DNA from: Gilliamella sp. Pas-s25 | GTDB lineage: Bacteria > Pseudomonadota > Gammaproteobacteria > Enterobacterales > Orbaceae | Length of the DNA: 46,456 nt | Assembly (NCBI RefSeq): GCF_009795885.1 | Contig: NZ_WTEV01000021.1 | Span: 1 to 46,456 of the forward strand | Direction of reading: 5' to 3' | Part shown: positions 17,611-26,601 of the stretch, piece by piece | Layout: each line of letters starts with the position of its first letter | Numbering within the stretch: the first letter of the stretch is position 1 | Position numbers and translations under genes: made by a program | The notes under the pieces: generated by a model | Told to the model about the DNA's origin: nothing | Databases searched by the model: none | What the model saw: only the letters and a program-made list of their open reading frames with translations

Positions 17611-18615
17611 TTAGCTTTGTTGTTTGTTTACATCAACAACAAAGCGTCCTTTTACTTTTCCTGCAATCATTTGATCTGCCACTTTAGCACACTCGTTTAA
17701 TGTGATTGTTCTGCCGACATAAGATAAGATGTCTTCATCTAGATGCTGCGCTAATAAATGCCATGCTGTTACGCGTTTATCATAACTTGCCATGACACTA
17801 TCCACGCCAGCCAAAGTTATGCCACGTAAAATAAATGGCGCAACAGTTGCGGGAAAGTCCATGCCTTGGGCAAGCCCAAGGCATACAACAATGCCGCCAT
17901 ATTGGGTCTGTGCACAAGCATTTGCTAAAGTGTGCGAACCAACTGCATCAACAACAGCTGACCACATTTCTTTTTGTAATGGTTTACCCGTTTCTTTTAA
18001 GGTTTGGCTATCAATAACATTAACCGCCCCGAGTTTTTGTAAATAATGAGCTTCATCCATTTTACTGGTCGATGCCGTAACTTGATAACCTAATTTAGTT
18101 AGTAAAGTGATGGCAATCGAGCCCACTCCACCACTTGCTCCCGTTACCAATACCATGCCATCTTGTGGTTTTACACCAAAATCAACAATACGCAGGATGC
18201 ATAAAGCTGCAGTATAACCGGCTGTACCAATGATCATTGATTGATAAGCGGTCAGATTGTCAGGTAGCGGAATCAGCCAGTCAGATTGTAAATAAGCATA
18301 TTGAGCCAAACAGCCCCAATGAGTTTCGCCACACCCCCACCCATTTAAAATCACCCTATCGCCTTTTTGATAACGGCCACTAGCACATTCAATGACCGTA
18401 CCAACACCATCAATCCCTGGCACCATTGGCCATTGCCTTACAACTGGACTTTTGTTGGTGATAGCTAATGCATCTTTATAGTTAATACTTGAATACGCAA
18501 CTTGGATCAATGTATCACCTTGCTGTGTCAATAATTGTTGTTTATTAACATTTTTTAGTGAACAGGTAACCCCCGTCGCTTCTTCTTTTTCTAGAATAAT
18601 GGCATTGAATGACAT
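17611..18615 (-). CDS. acuI: Acrylyl-CoA reductase AcuI / YhdH-type quinone oxidoreductase
   Basis: Zinc-free medium-chain dehydrogenase of the YhdH/AcuI/YhfP group, 334 residues (E. coli YhdH 324). These enzymes use NADPH to reduce acrylyl-CoA to propionyl-CoA and thereby remove a toxic electrophile. Visible family features: SSINYKDALAITNKSPVV (about 42-59), WPMVPGIDGVGTV, GDRVILNGWGCGETHWGCLAQYA split over the substrate side, and the nucleotide-binding VTGASGGVGSIAI. AAGGAAA before the ATG supports the start. It is a single gene with no linked acu/prp genes here, so a general detoxifying role is plausible. Confidence 0.9.
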   Translation of the reverse strand: MSFNAIILEKEEATGVTCSLKNVNKQQLLTQQGDTLIQVAYSSINYKDALAITNKSPVVRQWPMVPGIDGVGTVIECASGRYQKGDRVILNGWGCGETHWGCLAQYAYLQSDWLIPLPDNLTAYQSMIIGTAGYTAALCILRIVDFGVKPQDGMVLVTGASGGVGSIAITLLTKLGYQVTASTSKMDEAHYLQKLGAVNVIDSQTLKETGKPLQKEMWSAVVDAVGSHTLANACAQTQYGGIVVCLGLAQGMDFPATVAPFILRGITLAGVDSVMASYDKRVTAWHLLAQHLDEDILSYVGRTITLNECAKVADQMIAGKVKGRFVVDVNKQQS

Positions 18616-19144
18616 AATGTTTCCTTATCGCTTAAGGTACTCAAGTAAAGTGAGCAATTGCCTTAAATACAAGTTTCCAATAATAAGTAGTCATTCAAGA
18701 AAAAGCAACGTGATATATTACATATGACAACGATCAAACTGGTAGTGCTTTCGAAAAGTAGGACTAACCCTAATGCTAGCAAGCTTTAGAGGTGAAAGAG
18801 GCAATCTTTAAAGGTGAAAACACTACAACAAAGACTTCGATAGCCTATGGTCTATAGCAAAGAAAGCCCGATTGAAGATAAATTACGACAGCAAGCTAAA
18901 TTTTTGTAAAAAATATTCAGGATTCTATACCGTTTCGTGGTTAATTAATACTTCACCGTATCTCGTATCTATTTGTTAAAACATGTAATAACCATCGTAT
19001 CAATCAATGCCAGAATTATTATAAAAATTGAGCATAAACATAGCAATTCATCGTTTGAACTTTATATTTTATTAGAAATAATCATTAAAAGATAATAAAG
19101 TATTAACGCAATGAATTTATAATAACTAATTAAGGAAATAAACA
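18616..19144. other. Intergenic region with remnant and repeat
   Basis: No complete gene. The first 50 bases hold the acuI promoter region. From about 18780 a plus-strand coding-like stretch with stops leads into the repeat at 18863-18963. The last 150 bases are very AT-rich and should contain the promoter of the lipoprotein gene that starts at 19145. Confidence 0.5.
18863..18963 (+). repeat. 101-bp dispersed repeat, copy 2
   Basis: Second copy of the element at 7530-7630, about six mismatches. It again encodes the tail PIEDKLRQQAKFL before a TAA, here preceded in frame by a TAG followed by a proline codon, as copy 1 has a TAA followed by a proline codon. Confidence 0.75.
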
Positions 19145-20215
19145 ATGAAAAAAAAATTTTTAACCGTATTGATTGCTGGATTTTTGATGATTGGCTGTGA
19201 TGACAAACCAACCGAAAACAAAACGCAACAACCCACAGCAACTTCAGAAGCTAAACCTTCTGATTCTAAAAAGACTGAAGATGTTTCACGGCAATTTGCA
19301 CTAAAAGCACGTAAAGGTAATATATGGCTAGAGGTTTTTAATGCTAATGTCTCCCAAGCTGCAGATGAATTAAGAGGGAATGGGCATGGCAAGATGACTT
19401 CTTCTCTTTATCATCTTGATAACAGAGTTAAGGATTTTTTAAGAGGTATCAGTGATAAAAACGGTAGAATTGATGTCAATCGTGTGAAAAAAAATCCAAC
19501 GAAACTATTTATCGGTTATCACCCAGAACCAAAGGAGCTTGATGAATATAAACAATTGATTACTGAGTTATTAGCATTTAAACCAGAGTTACCCGAACTT
19601 GATGCCGCAGGCAAAGCATTAAGTGATAAATACGTTGAAATAGGATTAGCTTATGACCAGATAGCTAAATATTATTTAGATAATGAGTATAAATTGGATG
19701 ACTTTGCCAAATTACCTGAACTATTAAATAATCTTAACAAACTTTATAACCAATATATTGAAGCAAAAAGTGTGGCTTTAGCAGCTTATGGTAAATTATA
19801 CCAAGAAATCCATGCATTTCAAAAATCAGAAATAAAAAACAAAGGGTTAACGCTTAACTACAATTGCATGGAAATCATGGATTTATCTGAAGATGTTATC
19901 GCGTTAATCAATGAAAGCTTTACCGAAGACAACCAATTTAAAAATCTCGATAAATCAGCCCTTGAACAAAAAATTCAACAAATAGAATCCATAGCCGATG
20001 AATTAATTACAAATAAAGGCAAAAATAAATTGATTAAACAACAAGGTTTAAACGATATGTATTATGACCGTTTTGTTGATCGTTTACCTGGATTGATTAA
20101 TCAAATGAAAATAGTTTTAAAAAATTTACAGACCAATACTGTAGAAAGAGAAGTTGATTCTTTGAATAGGGAGCTTAAAAGTGTAATTGACGGCTATAAT
20201 CAAGTAATCAATTAA
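19145..20215 (+). CDS. DUF3829 (YiiG-like) lipoprotein
   Basis: A 356-residue exported lipoprotein of unknown function. The signal peptide ends in a lipobox LMIGC with the modified Cys18, followed by a polar Thr/Lys-rich linker (19-50). The rest is helical and matches the YiiG/DUF3829 pattern in layout: KARKGNIWLEVFNANV near residue 55, a central AYDQIAKYYLDNEYK and a long helical C-terminus. Asp19-Asp20 after the cysteine would favour inner-membrane retention by the +2 rule. AAGGAAA before the ATG. Single gene, convergent with sstT. Confidence 0.78.
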   Translation: MKKKFLTVLIAGFLMIGCDDKPTENKTQQPTATSEAKPSDSKKTEDVSRQFALKARKGNIWLEVFNANVSQAADELRGNGHGKMTSSLYHLDNRVKDFLRGISDKNGRIDVNRVKKNPTKLFIGYHPEPKELDEYKQLITELLAFKPELPELDAAGKALSDKYVEIGLAYDQIAKYYLDNEYKLDDFAKLPELLNNLNKLYNQYIEAKSVALAAYGKLYQEIHAFQKSEIKNKGLTLNYNCMEIMDLSEDVIALINESFTEDNQFKNLDKSALEQKIQQIESIADELITNKGKNKLIKQQGLNDMYYDRFVDRLPGLINQMKIVLKNLQTNTVEREVDSLNRELKSVIDGYNQVIN

Positions 20216-20287
20216 AAATAGATAAAGATCGTTTCATTGCTAACATTTTAGTCATTATCAATGACAATAAATAGTGGTATAAATAAA

Positions 20288-20310
20288 AACGGTGTAAATA
20301 TTACACCGTT
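20288..20310 (-). terminator. Terminator of sstT
   Basis: A perfect 10-bp stem, aacggtgtaa with ttacaccgtt, around a three-base loop. On the minus strand it is followed by TTTTTATTT, so it terminates sstT; it may also stop readthrough from the convergent lipoprotein gene. Confidence 0.85.
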
Positions 20311-20395
20311 TGCAATGCATGAATTTTGGTTAAATAACCATCTACATATCATTATATAGTTGGTTATGTAGATGAATGCAAATAGAACTCAATAT

Positions 20396-21652
20396 TTAAT
20401 CTGCGTTGATATTCACTTTTTTATTTTGCGCTGCCGATGAAACTGCGCCAATAAACACCACATCACTTGACGAATTTAATGCAGTTTCAACCGAATCTTG
20501 AATCACGCCAATTGCAATCCCAATACCAATCACTTTAGCTGAAATTTCGTTAGGAATGCCAAACATACTACACGCGACAGGAATAAGTAGTAAAGATCCC
20601 CCCGCAATTCCCGATGCCCCACAAGCACATACTGAAGTTACAATACAAAGTAATACCGCAGAATAGATATCAACATGTATACCGGCACTAGCCGGCATTG
20701 AATTAACTGTGGCTAAAGTTAACACCGTTATAGTAACAGCCGCCCCCGACATATTAATTGCAGCGCCTAATGGCACAGCAACGGTATAGGTATCTTCATC
20801 CATGTTATATTTTTTACAGATTTCAATATTCACAGGAATATTTGCGGCTGAGCTACGTGTAAAAAAAGCAGGAATCGCACTTTCTTTTAAAGCAGTGAAT
20901 ACAAGCGGATATGGATTCTTTCGCATAACTAGATAAGCAAGTAATGGATTGATAACCAATGCAACAATTACCATGCAAGAAACTAATACAATTAATAAAT
21001 GAGCATATTTTTTCAGCTCATCAAAACCTGTTTCGGCTAATGTTGAAGCGATAAGTCCAAAGACCCCTAAAGGCGCAAATCGGATAATAATTCTGACAAT
21101 AAATGAGATAGCATAAGACAGATCATTCATCATTGTTTTAGTGCTTTCACTAGCGTGCCTTAGTGCTAAACCAATACCAACTCCCCATACAATAAGACCA
21201 ATATAATTTGCATTTATCAGCGCATTGACTGGATTGTCGACCATTTTGCCTAATAACGTTTTTAACACCTCGGTAATGCCATTAGGCGGAGAAAGCTCAA
21301 GGTTATTTAGTGTGTCACCAAATGAAATTTGCGATGGGAATAAAAAACTAGCAATAGTTGCTAATAGTGCAGCTAACATCATTCCAACAAGATAAAGGGT
21401 AATTAACGATCTCATATTCGCCTGTTTACCATGCTGATGGTTGGATATTGATGCAATCACTAAAATGAGCACAAGTATAGGAGCTACCGATTTTAAGGCA
21501 TTAATAAATAGTCCACCTATAAGTGACATTCCTAATGCGGTATCTTTCGATACTGCGGCGAGAATAATACCAAATATTAAGCCCAATAAAATCTGCGGTA
21601 TCAACCCTACTTTTAAGTAAAAACGAACCAACGGATGAGAAGAATGAGTCAT
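20396..21652 (-). CDS. sstT: Serine/threonine:Na+ symporter SstT
   Basis: Inner-membrane dicarboxylate/amino-acid:cation symporter (DAACS family) that takes up L-serine and L-threonine with sodium. The 418-residue length fits E. coli SstT (414). Family sequence is clear: FFTRSSAANIPVNIEICKK in the serine-rich hairpin, AAINMSGAAVTITVLTLA in the transport core and GIAIGVIQDSVETALNSSSD close to the C-terminus. AAGGAA before the ATG. Single gene with its own terminator; promoter in the 186-base gap 21653-21838. Confidence 0.95.
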   Translation of the reverse strand: MTHSSHPLVRFYLKVGLIPQILLGLIFGIILAAVSKDTALGMSLIGGLFINALKSVAPILVLILVIASISNHQHGKQANMRSLITLYLVGMMLAALLATIASFLFPSQISFGDTLNNLELSPPNGITEVLKTLLGKMVDNPVNALINANYIGLIVWGVGIGLALRHASESTKTMMNDLSYAISFIVRIIIRFAPLGVFGLIASTLAETGFDELKKYAHLLIVLVSCMVIVALVINPLLAYLVMRKNPYPLVFTALKESAIPAFFTRSSAANIPVNIEICKKYNMDEDTYTVAVPLGAAINMSGAAVTITVLTLATVNSMPASAGIHVDIYSAVLLCIVTSVCACGASGIAGGSLLLIPVACSMFGIPNEISAKVIGIGIAIGVIQDSVETALNSSSDVVFIGAVSSAAQNKKVNINAD

Positions 21653-21838
21653 AATATTCCTTGTTTATTAAAATAAAGGCAAAACAATAACATAATTCAA
21701 CATTATGTTTATAGAAAATAATCATCATCATAATGTTTTTTTATATATCACTTTACATAATGATTAAATTTAATTATTTATTGCTTTTATATTAGACATA
21801 TTTTTGGTGTTCTAATCAATTTTCAAAAAATAATCATC

Positions 21839-24800
21839 TTACTTAAGTAATTCAAGTAGTTGTTGTGCTTTGTTTACTGCCACTGATTTTGCTTTTGCTT
21901 GAGCAATATCCGCTAATCCTTGCCATTGAGAATCAAGTTCAGTTAGATAACCGCGCCTAGTTGCCTCTTTCAAATAAGGGGCATAGGTTAATGACATATC
22001 TAAAATCCGATTGATCCAAGCAGGTATTTTTTCACCTTGTTTTACTCGATTTCCAACAAACTTAATGCATTCAATTAATACTGGACAAAATATTGGCAAT
22101 AAACTTGGCCTTTTTTCTAGTAATCGAATTAATTTAGTGGGGCTTAAATCAGGATAATCGAGAAACAACATAATAGCTTTACGCATGGTATCTGCATCAA
22201 TAATTCCTTTTTTAACATTTTTTTCAAAAATAAAATTTGCTTTATAAGTATCACCGTCTTGAGCCAACAATCCGATAATCACTGTCACTAACGATTTTGA
22301 AAAAATCAAATTATCTATATTTGATAATGGCCCATCGTTATTTTCTTGCCAATTACGTGTTTTTTCAACAACAAGTAACTGTTTGTTAATACACCAATGT
22401 AACCAAACTCTTGATTGAAAATTAGGTATAACTTGTTGATCTTTTGATAATGCTGGGTAAGCTCCGCATTGGAATTCGTATTCTAAATCATAATACCAAT
22501 CATTTTTTACTATGTGGAAAACTTGATTAGACACATTGGGGAGTTTTAAAGTAAACATTAACGATTTAGCCAATGCTTTAGAAAAGCGTGATGATTGATC
22601 TATTACAGGCTTACTAATAGTAATTGAAACATTATCTTCAGGCACAACTTTAGCCTTTTGCGGTTTTGACCATACTTGGTCAAAATCATCAGGAGCTCGC
22701 ATCGATACGTCTTGTTTTAAAGGGGCAATTTTAGGTAGTTTTTCAACTATGGCTTTTGCTTTCTTAATCGCATTAGCACTACCTTCTTTACTGGCTAACA
22801 TTCTGATGCCAAGTAATTGCAATTGATTGGCATCGGCTATGCCTTGATCGACAGCATATTGAACTTCTGGTAAAAACTCAGCTATCGCATCAACAGTTTC
22901 AAGCGTGCCAGATAACAGTCTTGGTGCTTTACATGATACGATGATTAATTGATCCAAAATAGGCCAAACCACCGAAAGGATGCCTTGTTTTGCAATATCG
23001 GTTAATACTGACACCAAACTAGCTATACGACAAGGAACCTGACTAAATCGCTCCAGTAACAAAACATCCGCCACACCAGGAATAAGCAAACCTCTTTGCC
23101 ATGCATCATTTACTGCTTGAGCCATATTGCCAGCCACATAAGGCGAATTAGCGCGTTGCATAGCTAACAATGTCATTGCAGAACGTACATCAAAAGGAGA
23201 ACGTCTGTTAACAATTTGCTGGAACTCAAAACCTTGATGGTAATCTGTTGCCCAATCAATATCTGACGGTATTGCACTATCGTTCCATAACGGAAAAATA
23301 GCAAGAATTTCTGTAAACCCGTTATTTCCAATACGTTTAGGGAAATAATTTAATGATTGTGGCAGGGACAGTACGTCTTCAATATAAGTATTTAACGCTA
23401 ATTTAGGTTCGATCACTGGATCGTCCAGATACTGTAACACTAAAGAGCCAGCATCAATTGGCATTTTTTGTCCTGATTGCAAAACGACTGCAACATTTAA
23501 CTTTTTGAGTTTGTCTATCGTTGATGATGTTTGTGTCGAAACATCAAGACGAGTCAAGGCTAAAAACAGATCTGCCTCTAATGCATCAATTTTCAACTGT
23601 TGATAAATCGCTAATCGTTGACTAAGATCATCCACTGTTATTGAAAGATCACTCATGCTTGGTGTCGACAGTAAACAAGGTATTTTGCCTAAGTTTTTAC
23701 AAACAATATAATCGCGTGCTGTCAATAAATCAGACAAGTATTTATGATACGGAATCTCTTCGCCTTTACGCCAATAAAATATAAAACCAAGAAGCTGGTC
23801 AACCCGCAATTTTATACCCGCTAAACTCGCTTTTGCTGCTTGAGGATCGTGATAAGCAATAATATTGGCTACAGCTAAAAATCTTTCCGTCACACTATCA
23901 TGACCCGATATGTTTCTTTTTACTAATTCAGAGGCTAACTCAGTTAATACATCAGCGGACACAGGTTCTAATTCAAAAGGCGGTAATTGCCAAAGTGGCG
24001 GTGTTGGTTGCCAAAGTTGTTGTAATTCGGAGGAATTAGATTGTACGGTATGATTATCAAGATGCCACTGTGTAATTAGCTTGCTAGTTAAAGCCACAAT
24101 TGACTCATCAGTTTGGTCAAGTAATAGGTTTAACAAAGGCATAAACAAATCAGCATTTTTGGGCTTTTTGCGATTTAGAGCTATCTTTAACACTAATTTT
24201 TTGACCGATTTTATTTTAGATGATAAGCATGCCGTCATCACTTCGACTAATAACTCATCATCAACAAAGGGGATTAAAACGGGTGCTAATCGATTAATGA
24301 TTGCTGATTCACCCATGGCTAGTAATGGAATTAAAACAGGTACTCGCTGACACAATTCAGCATCGGTAACACCTAAATCATAAAGTGTATCTAACCATAC
24401 TCTACGATCTATAGGACGAATAGCGATATCTAAGGCTAAAAAAATTAACTCTTTTGCTTGCTCTCGGTCAAGCCAACCTAATGTTACCCCCAAGCGAAAC
24501 ACTTCTCTTAAAGATCTTGTAGCAGGTGTATTTAACGCAATAGCAATATGAATATGTTCGATAAATCGACGCTGACATTGAGCTATATTTGGAGGGATTT
24601 TATCGTAAAAAGGGTCGACAATATCAGCATCATGAATAGCAACTGAAAAATGCTTTACAACATCACAACCACGCATAGCAACCGCCGCATACAACGTCCA
24701 ATCGGCAATATAATTTTGATTTTCAGGAATAATCAAATTTAAACGATCTACCAACTGAACAGCAAGATCTGTAGGCGCAGACGCTTGTTGCACAAAATTT

Positions 24801-25129
24801 TGTGCATAATTCTCACCACGTTCAATAATAACCGGCAATAACAAAGATGAATAAGTATAATGAGCAAGTTTTAACGCTCGGCTCACTGATACCCCAATCC
24901 GAATGGCGTACAAAGCTAAATATGCTTTATTACACTTAACATAATCTTGCCATTGAAAAGCGTTACCAACTTTGACATAGTCACCCCATTTGCCACTTTT
25001 TAATCCTAAAAGTGCAATTTTTTGCTGCTCTTTGCTACCTAGCGGTTGTTGTAAAATATTGTCAGCTGTGACATTGTTCCAATTTAAAGAAGTAAAAATC
25101 GCTTCGGCTTTCACTAAGTTAGCATTCAT
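21839..25129 (-). CDS. Large helical-repeat protein paired with SWIM protein, unknown
   Basis: A 1096-residue cytosolic protein without signal peptide or membrane segments. Most of it is alpha-helical and leucine-rich, with HEAT/ARM-like helices around residues 190-360 (for example VPVLIPLLAMGESAIINRLAP). No enzymatic motif is visible. It starts at 25129 inside the end of the SWIM gene (11-base overlap), with AAGGAAAA seven bases upstream, so the two are translationally coupled. In many bacteria SWIM proteins are encoded beside long helical proteins of the DUF6493 kind together with MoxR ATPase and vWA genes (compare E. coli yehL-yehQ); membership of DUF6493 is a guess I cannot test here. No ATPase or vWA gene is present in this window. 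Confidence 0.7.
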   Translation of the reverse strand: MNANLVKAEAIFTSLNWNNVTADNILQQPLGSKEQQKIALLGLKSGKWGDYVKVGNAFQWQDYVKCNKAYLALYAIRIGVSVSRALKLAHYTYSSLLLPVIIERGENYAQNFVQQASAPTDLAVQLVDRLNLIIPENQNYIADWTLYAAVAMRGCDVVKHFSVAIHDADIVDPFYDKIPPNIAQCQRRFIEHIHIAIALNTPATRSLREVFRLGVTLGWLDREQAKELIFLALDIAIRPIDRRVWLDTLYDLGVTDAELCQRVPVLIPLLAMGESAIINRLAPVLIPFVDDELLVEVMTACLSSKIKSVKKLVLKIALNRKKPKNADLFMPLLNLLLDQTDESIVALTSKLITQWHLDNHTVQSNSSELQQLWQPTPPLWQLPPFELEPVSADVLTELASELVKRNISGHDSVTERFLAVANIIAYHDPQAAKASLAGIKLRVDQLLGFIFYWRKGEEIPYHKYLSDLLTARDYIVCKNLGKIPCLLSTPSMSDLSITVDDLSQRLAIYQQLKIDALEADLFLALTRLDVSTQTSSTIDKLKKLNVAVVLQSGQKMPIDAGSLVLQYLDDPVIEPKLALNTYIEDVLSLPQSLNYFPKRIGNNGFTEILAIFPLWNDSAIPSDIDWATDYHQGFEFQQIVNRRSPFDVRSAMTLLAMQRANSPYVAGNMAQAVNDAWQRGLLIPGVADVLLLERFSQVPCRIASLVSVLTDIAKQGILSVVWPILDQLIIVSCKAPRLLSGTLETVDAIAEFLPEVQYAVDQGIADANQLQLLGIRMLASKEGSANAIKKAKAIVEKLPKIAPLKQDVSMRAPDDFDQVWSKPQKAKVVPEDNVSITISKPVIDQSSRFSKALAKSLMFTLKLPNVSNQVFHIVKNDWYYDLEYEFQCGAYPALSKDQQVIPNFQSRVWLHWCINKQLLVVEKTRNWQENNDGPLSNIDNLIFSKSLVTVIIGLLAQDGDTYKANFIFEKNVKKGIIDADTMRKAIMLFLDYPDLSPTKLIRLLEKRPSLLPIFCPVLIECIKFVGNRVKQGEKIPAWINRILDMSLTYAPYLKEATRRGYLTELDSQWQGLADIAQAKAKSVAVNKAQQLLELLK

Positions 25130-26468
25130 AAATATTTTCCTTAATTTGCACTGCTAAAATATGTTTACACGGTCCTTTTTTGAGTTGATGATTCAGATAC
25201 CATGAGCAAGTACATTGTGATGTCATTTTACTATTCTGCCTAACAAAACGGACACGATAGTCTTCGTTATTCGAGTGAACCATCCATGTGTTTTCATCAA
25301 CCCGATCAATACATTCAAGCAATTTATAGGCCGATTTTAAACGCGGATTATCTTTAATAAGTCGATTAGGATCTTCAGGCAATTGACGATGAAAATAGCC
25401 ATTTTGGTGTACATCAAAACCCAGCTTTCCTGAAACAGCCAGATACGCCAGCGAACTATTAATACGCTGAGTATCTAACCCTGTTTTTATCGCTAGCTGA
25501 GTCAGATCAATGAGTGAATCAAATTGTAAAATAGATTGAATAAGTTGAGCATTTTGTAATTGTTGTTTTGGTGCAAGCAACTCAAGTAAGGTACCTTCGC
25601 CAGAATAACCTTGCCATGGCTGTGCAGTTAAGCTCAAAGTAAGCCTTGCTCCGTCGAGTTCAACTTCAACCATGCAGGGTCCTTGTTCGCCACTTGCTAA
25701 CCGGTAAAAAGTTAAACGTTTAATATTGGTCATTAATCGCTTAAGTGCGCTTAACCGGTGTAGCCCTGAAATATACACACTATTGCTATCGCCTTGAGCC
25801 ATCAATTTAATACCGGTATTGGATGGCACTAGCCAGCTCGATTGTTGTTTACTAGTCACGGTTGGCAATCCCGCAATAAACGTTTGTGCTTGTATTCCCG
25901 TTACCGTAAAAACAGCAACCATTTTGGTATGAATTTCAGCTACATTACCAAGTGCTCGAATCCACCTATCTGGCATTGCAACAGGGCGCTCAATAATGGC
26001 TTTTATACCAATCACATCTCTATCTTGTTTTTGGATATGCCGCGTTGCCAAACCTTGATTGCCAATATTGAGATGAAGTTTATCTTTATTATTAACCTGA
26101 GTTAGCGCTTGCCTTAAGCTAATACCAATATCTACATTGGTTGTGCCTCGTGATATTTGTCCATCAAATCCTTGTTGTAGCAAATCTAAACGGGCATAAA
26201 CACTGTTGCAGGCAGAAAAAACTTCTGCTCTTAATTGATTCCCTTGCGCAGATAAAACAGGATCACGCAAAGTCACCGGCACCGGTTTAAAATATCGGGT
26301 CGCAGTAATATCAGCCAGAACCAGTAAAGATCTAGCAAGAACCTGTGGGTAAAGAGCATAACCAGCAAAAAATTGAGGGTTGTCAATAATTCCATCTGGT
26401 GTTAAGGCTGGCGATAACGCTAAGGCTAATACGTCGTTAGTGAGTTTTGATTGCTGAGAAAACTTCAA
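25119..26468 (-). CDS. SWIM zinc-finger protein
   Basis: A 449-residue protein with a C-terminal SWIM finger: Cys419-x-Cys421-x12-Cys434-x-His436 (CTCSWYLNHQLKKGPCKH). SWIM fingers bind DNA or protein. The N-terminal 400 residues resemble the scaffold of YehQ-like proteins, with no catalytic signature. The start is probably the TTG at 26468: AGGA lies nine bases upstream and no nearby ATG exists. It overlaps the next gene by 11 bases. The upstream region carries a 13-bp inverted repeat (26494-26546) that may regulate the pair. Confidence 0.8.
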   Translation of the reverse strand: MKFSQQSKLTNDVLALALSPALTPDGIIDNPQFFAGYALYPQVLARSLLVLADITATRYFKPVPVTLRDPVLSAQGNQLRAEVFSACNSVYARLDLLQQGFDGQISRGTTNVDIGISLRQALTQVNNKDKLHLNIGNQGLATRHIQKQDRDVIGIKAIIERPVAMPDRWIRALGNVAEIHTKMVAVFTVTGIQAQTFIAGLPTVTSKQQSSWLVPSNTGIKLMAQGDSNSVYISGLHRLSALKRLMTNIKRLTFYRLASGEQGPCMVEVELDGARLTLSLTAQPWQGYSGEGTLLELLAPKQQLQNAQLIQSILQFDSLIDLTQLAIKTGLDTQRINSSLAYLAVSGKLGFDVHQNGYFHRQLPEDPNRLIKDNPRLKSAYKLLECIDRVDENTWMVHSNNEDYRVRFVRQNSKMTSQCTCSWYLNHQLKKGPCKHILAVQIKENIYEC

Positions 26469-26493
26469 TATAAATCATCCTAACACATTAAAA

Positions 26494-26546
26494 ATAGACA
26501 AAATATCATGCTCATGAGTATAAAATAAGCAAAATATATTGTCTAT
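26494..26546. promoter_or_regulatory. Inverted repeat upstream of the SWIM gene
   Basis: atagacaaaatat (26494-26506) and atatattgtctat (26534-26546) are inverted copies with one mismatch, 27 bases apart, enclosing the near-palindrome gctcatgagt. It begins 26 bases from the TTG start, where promoter or operator sequences are expected. Alternatively it could form a leader hairpin. Confidence 0.5.
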
Positions 26547-26601
26547 ATTTGATGTTTTTTTGCTATTTTGATGAAAAATATTCTTGTTTTATCAACACTA
26601 T

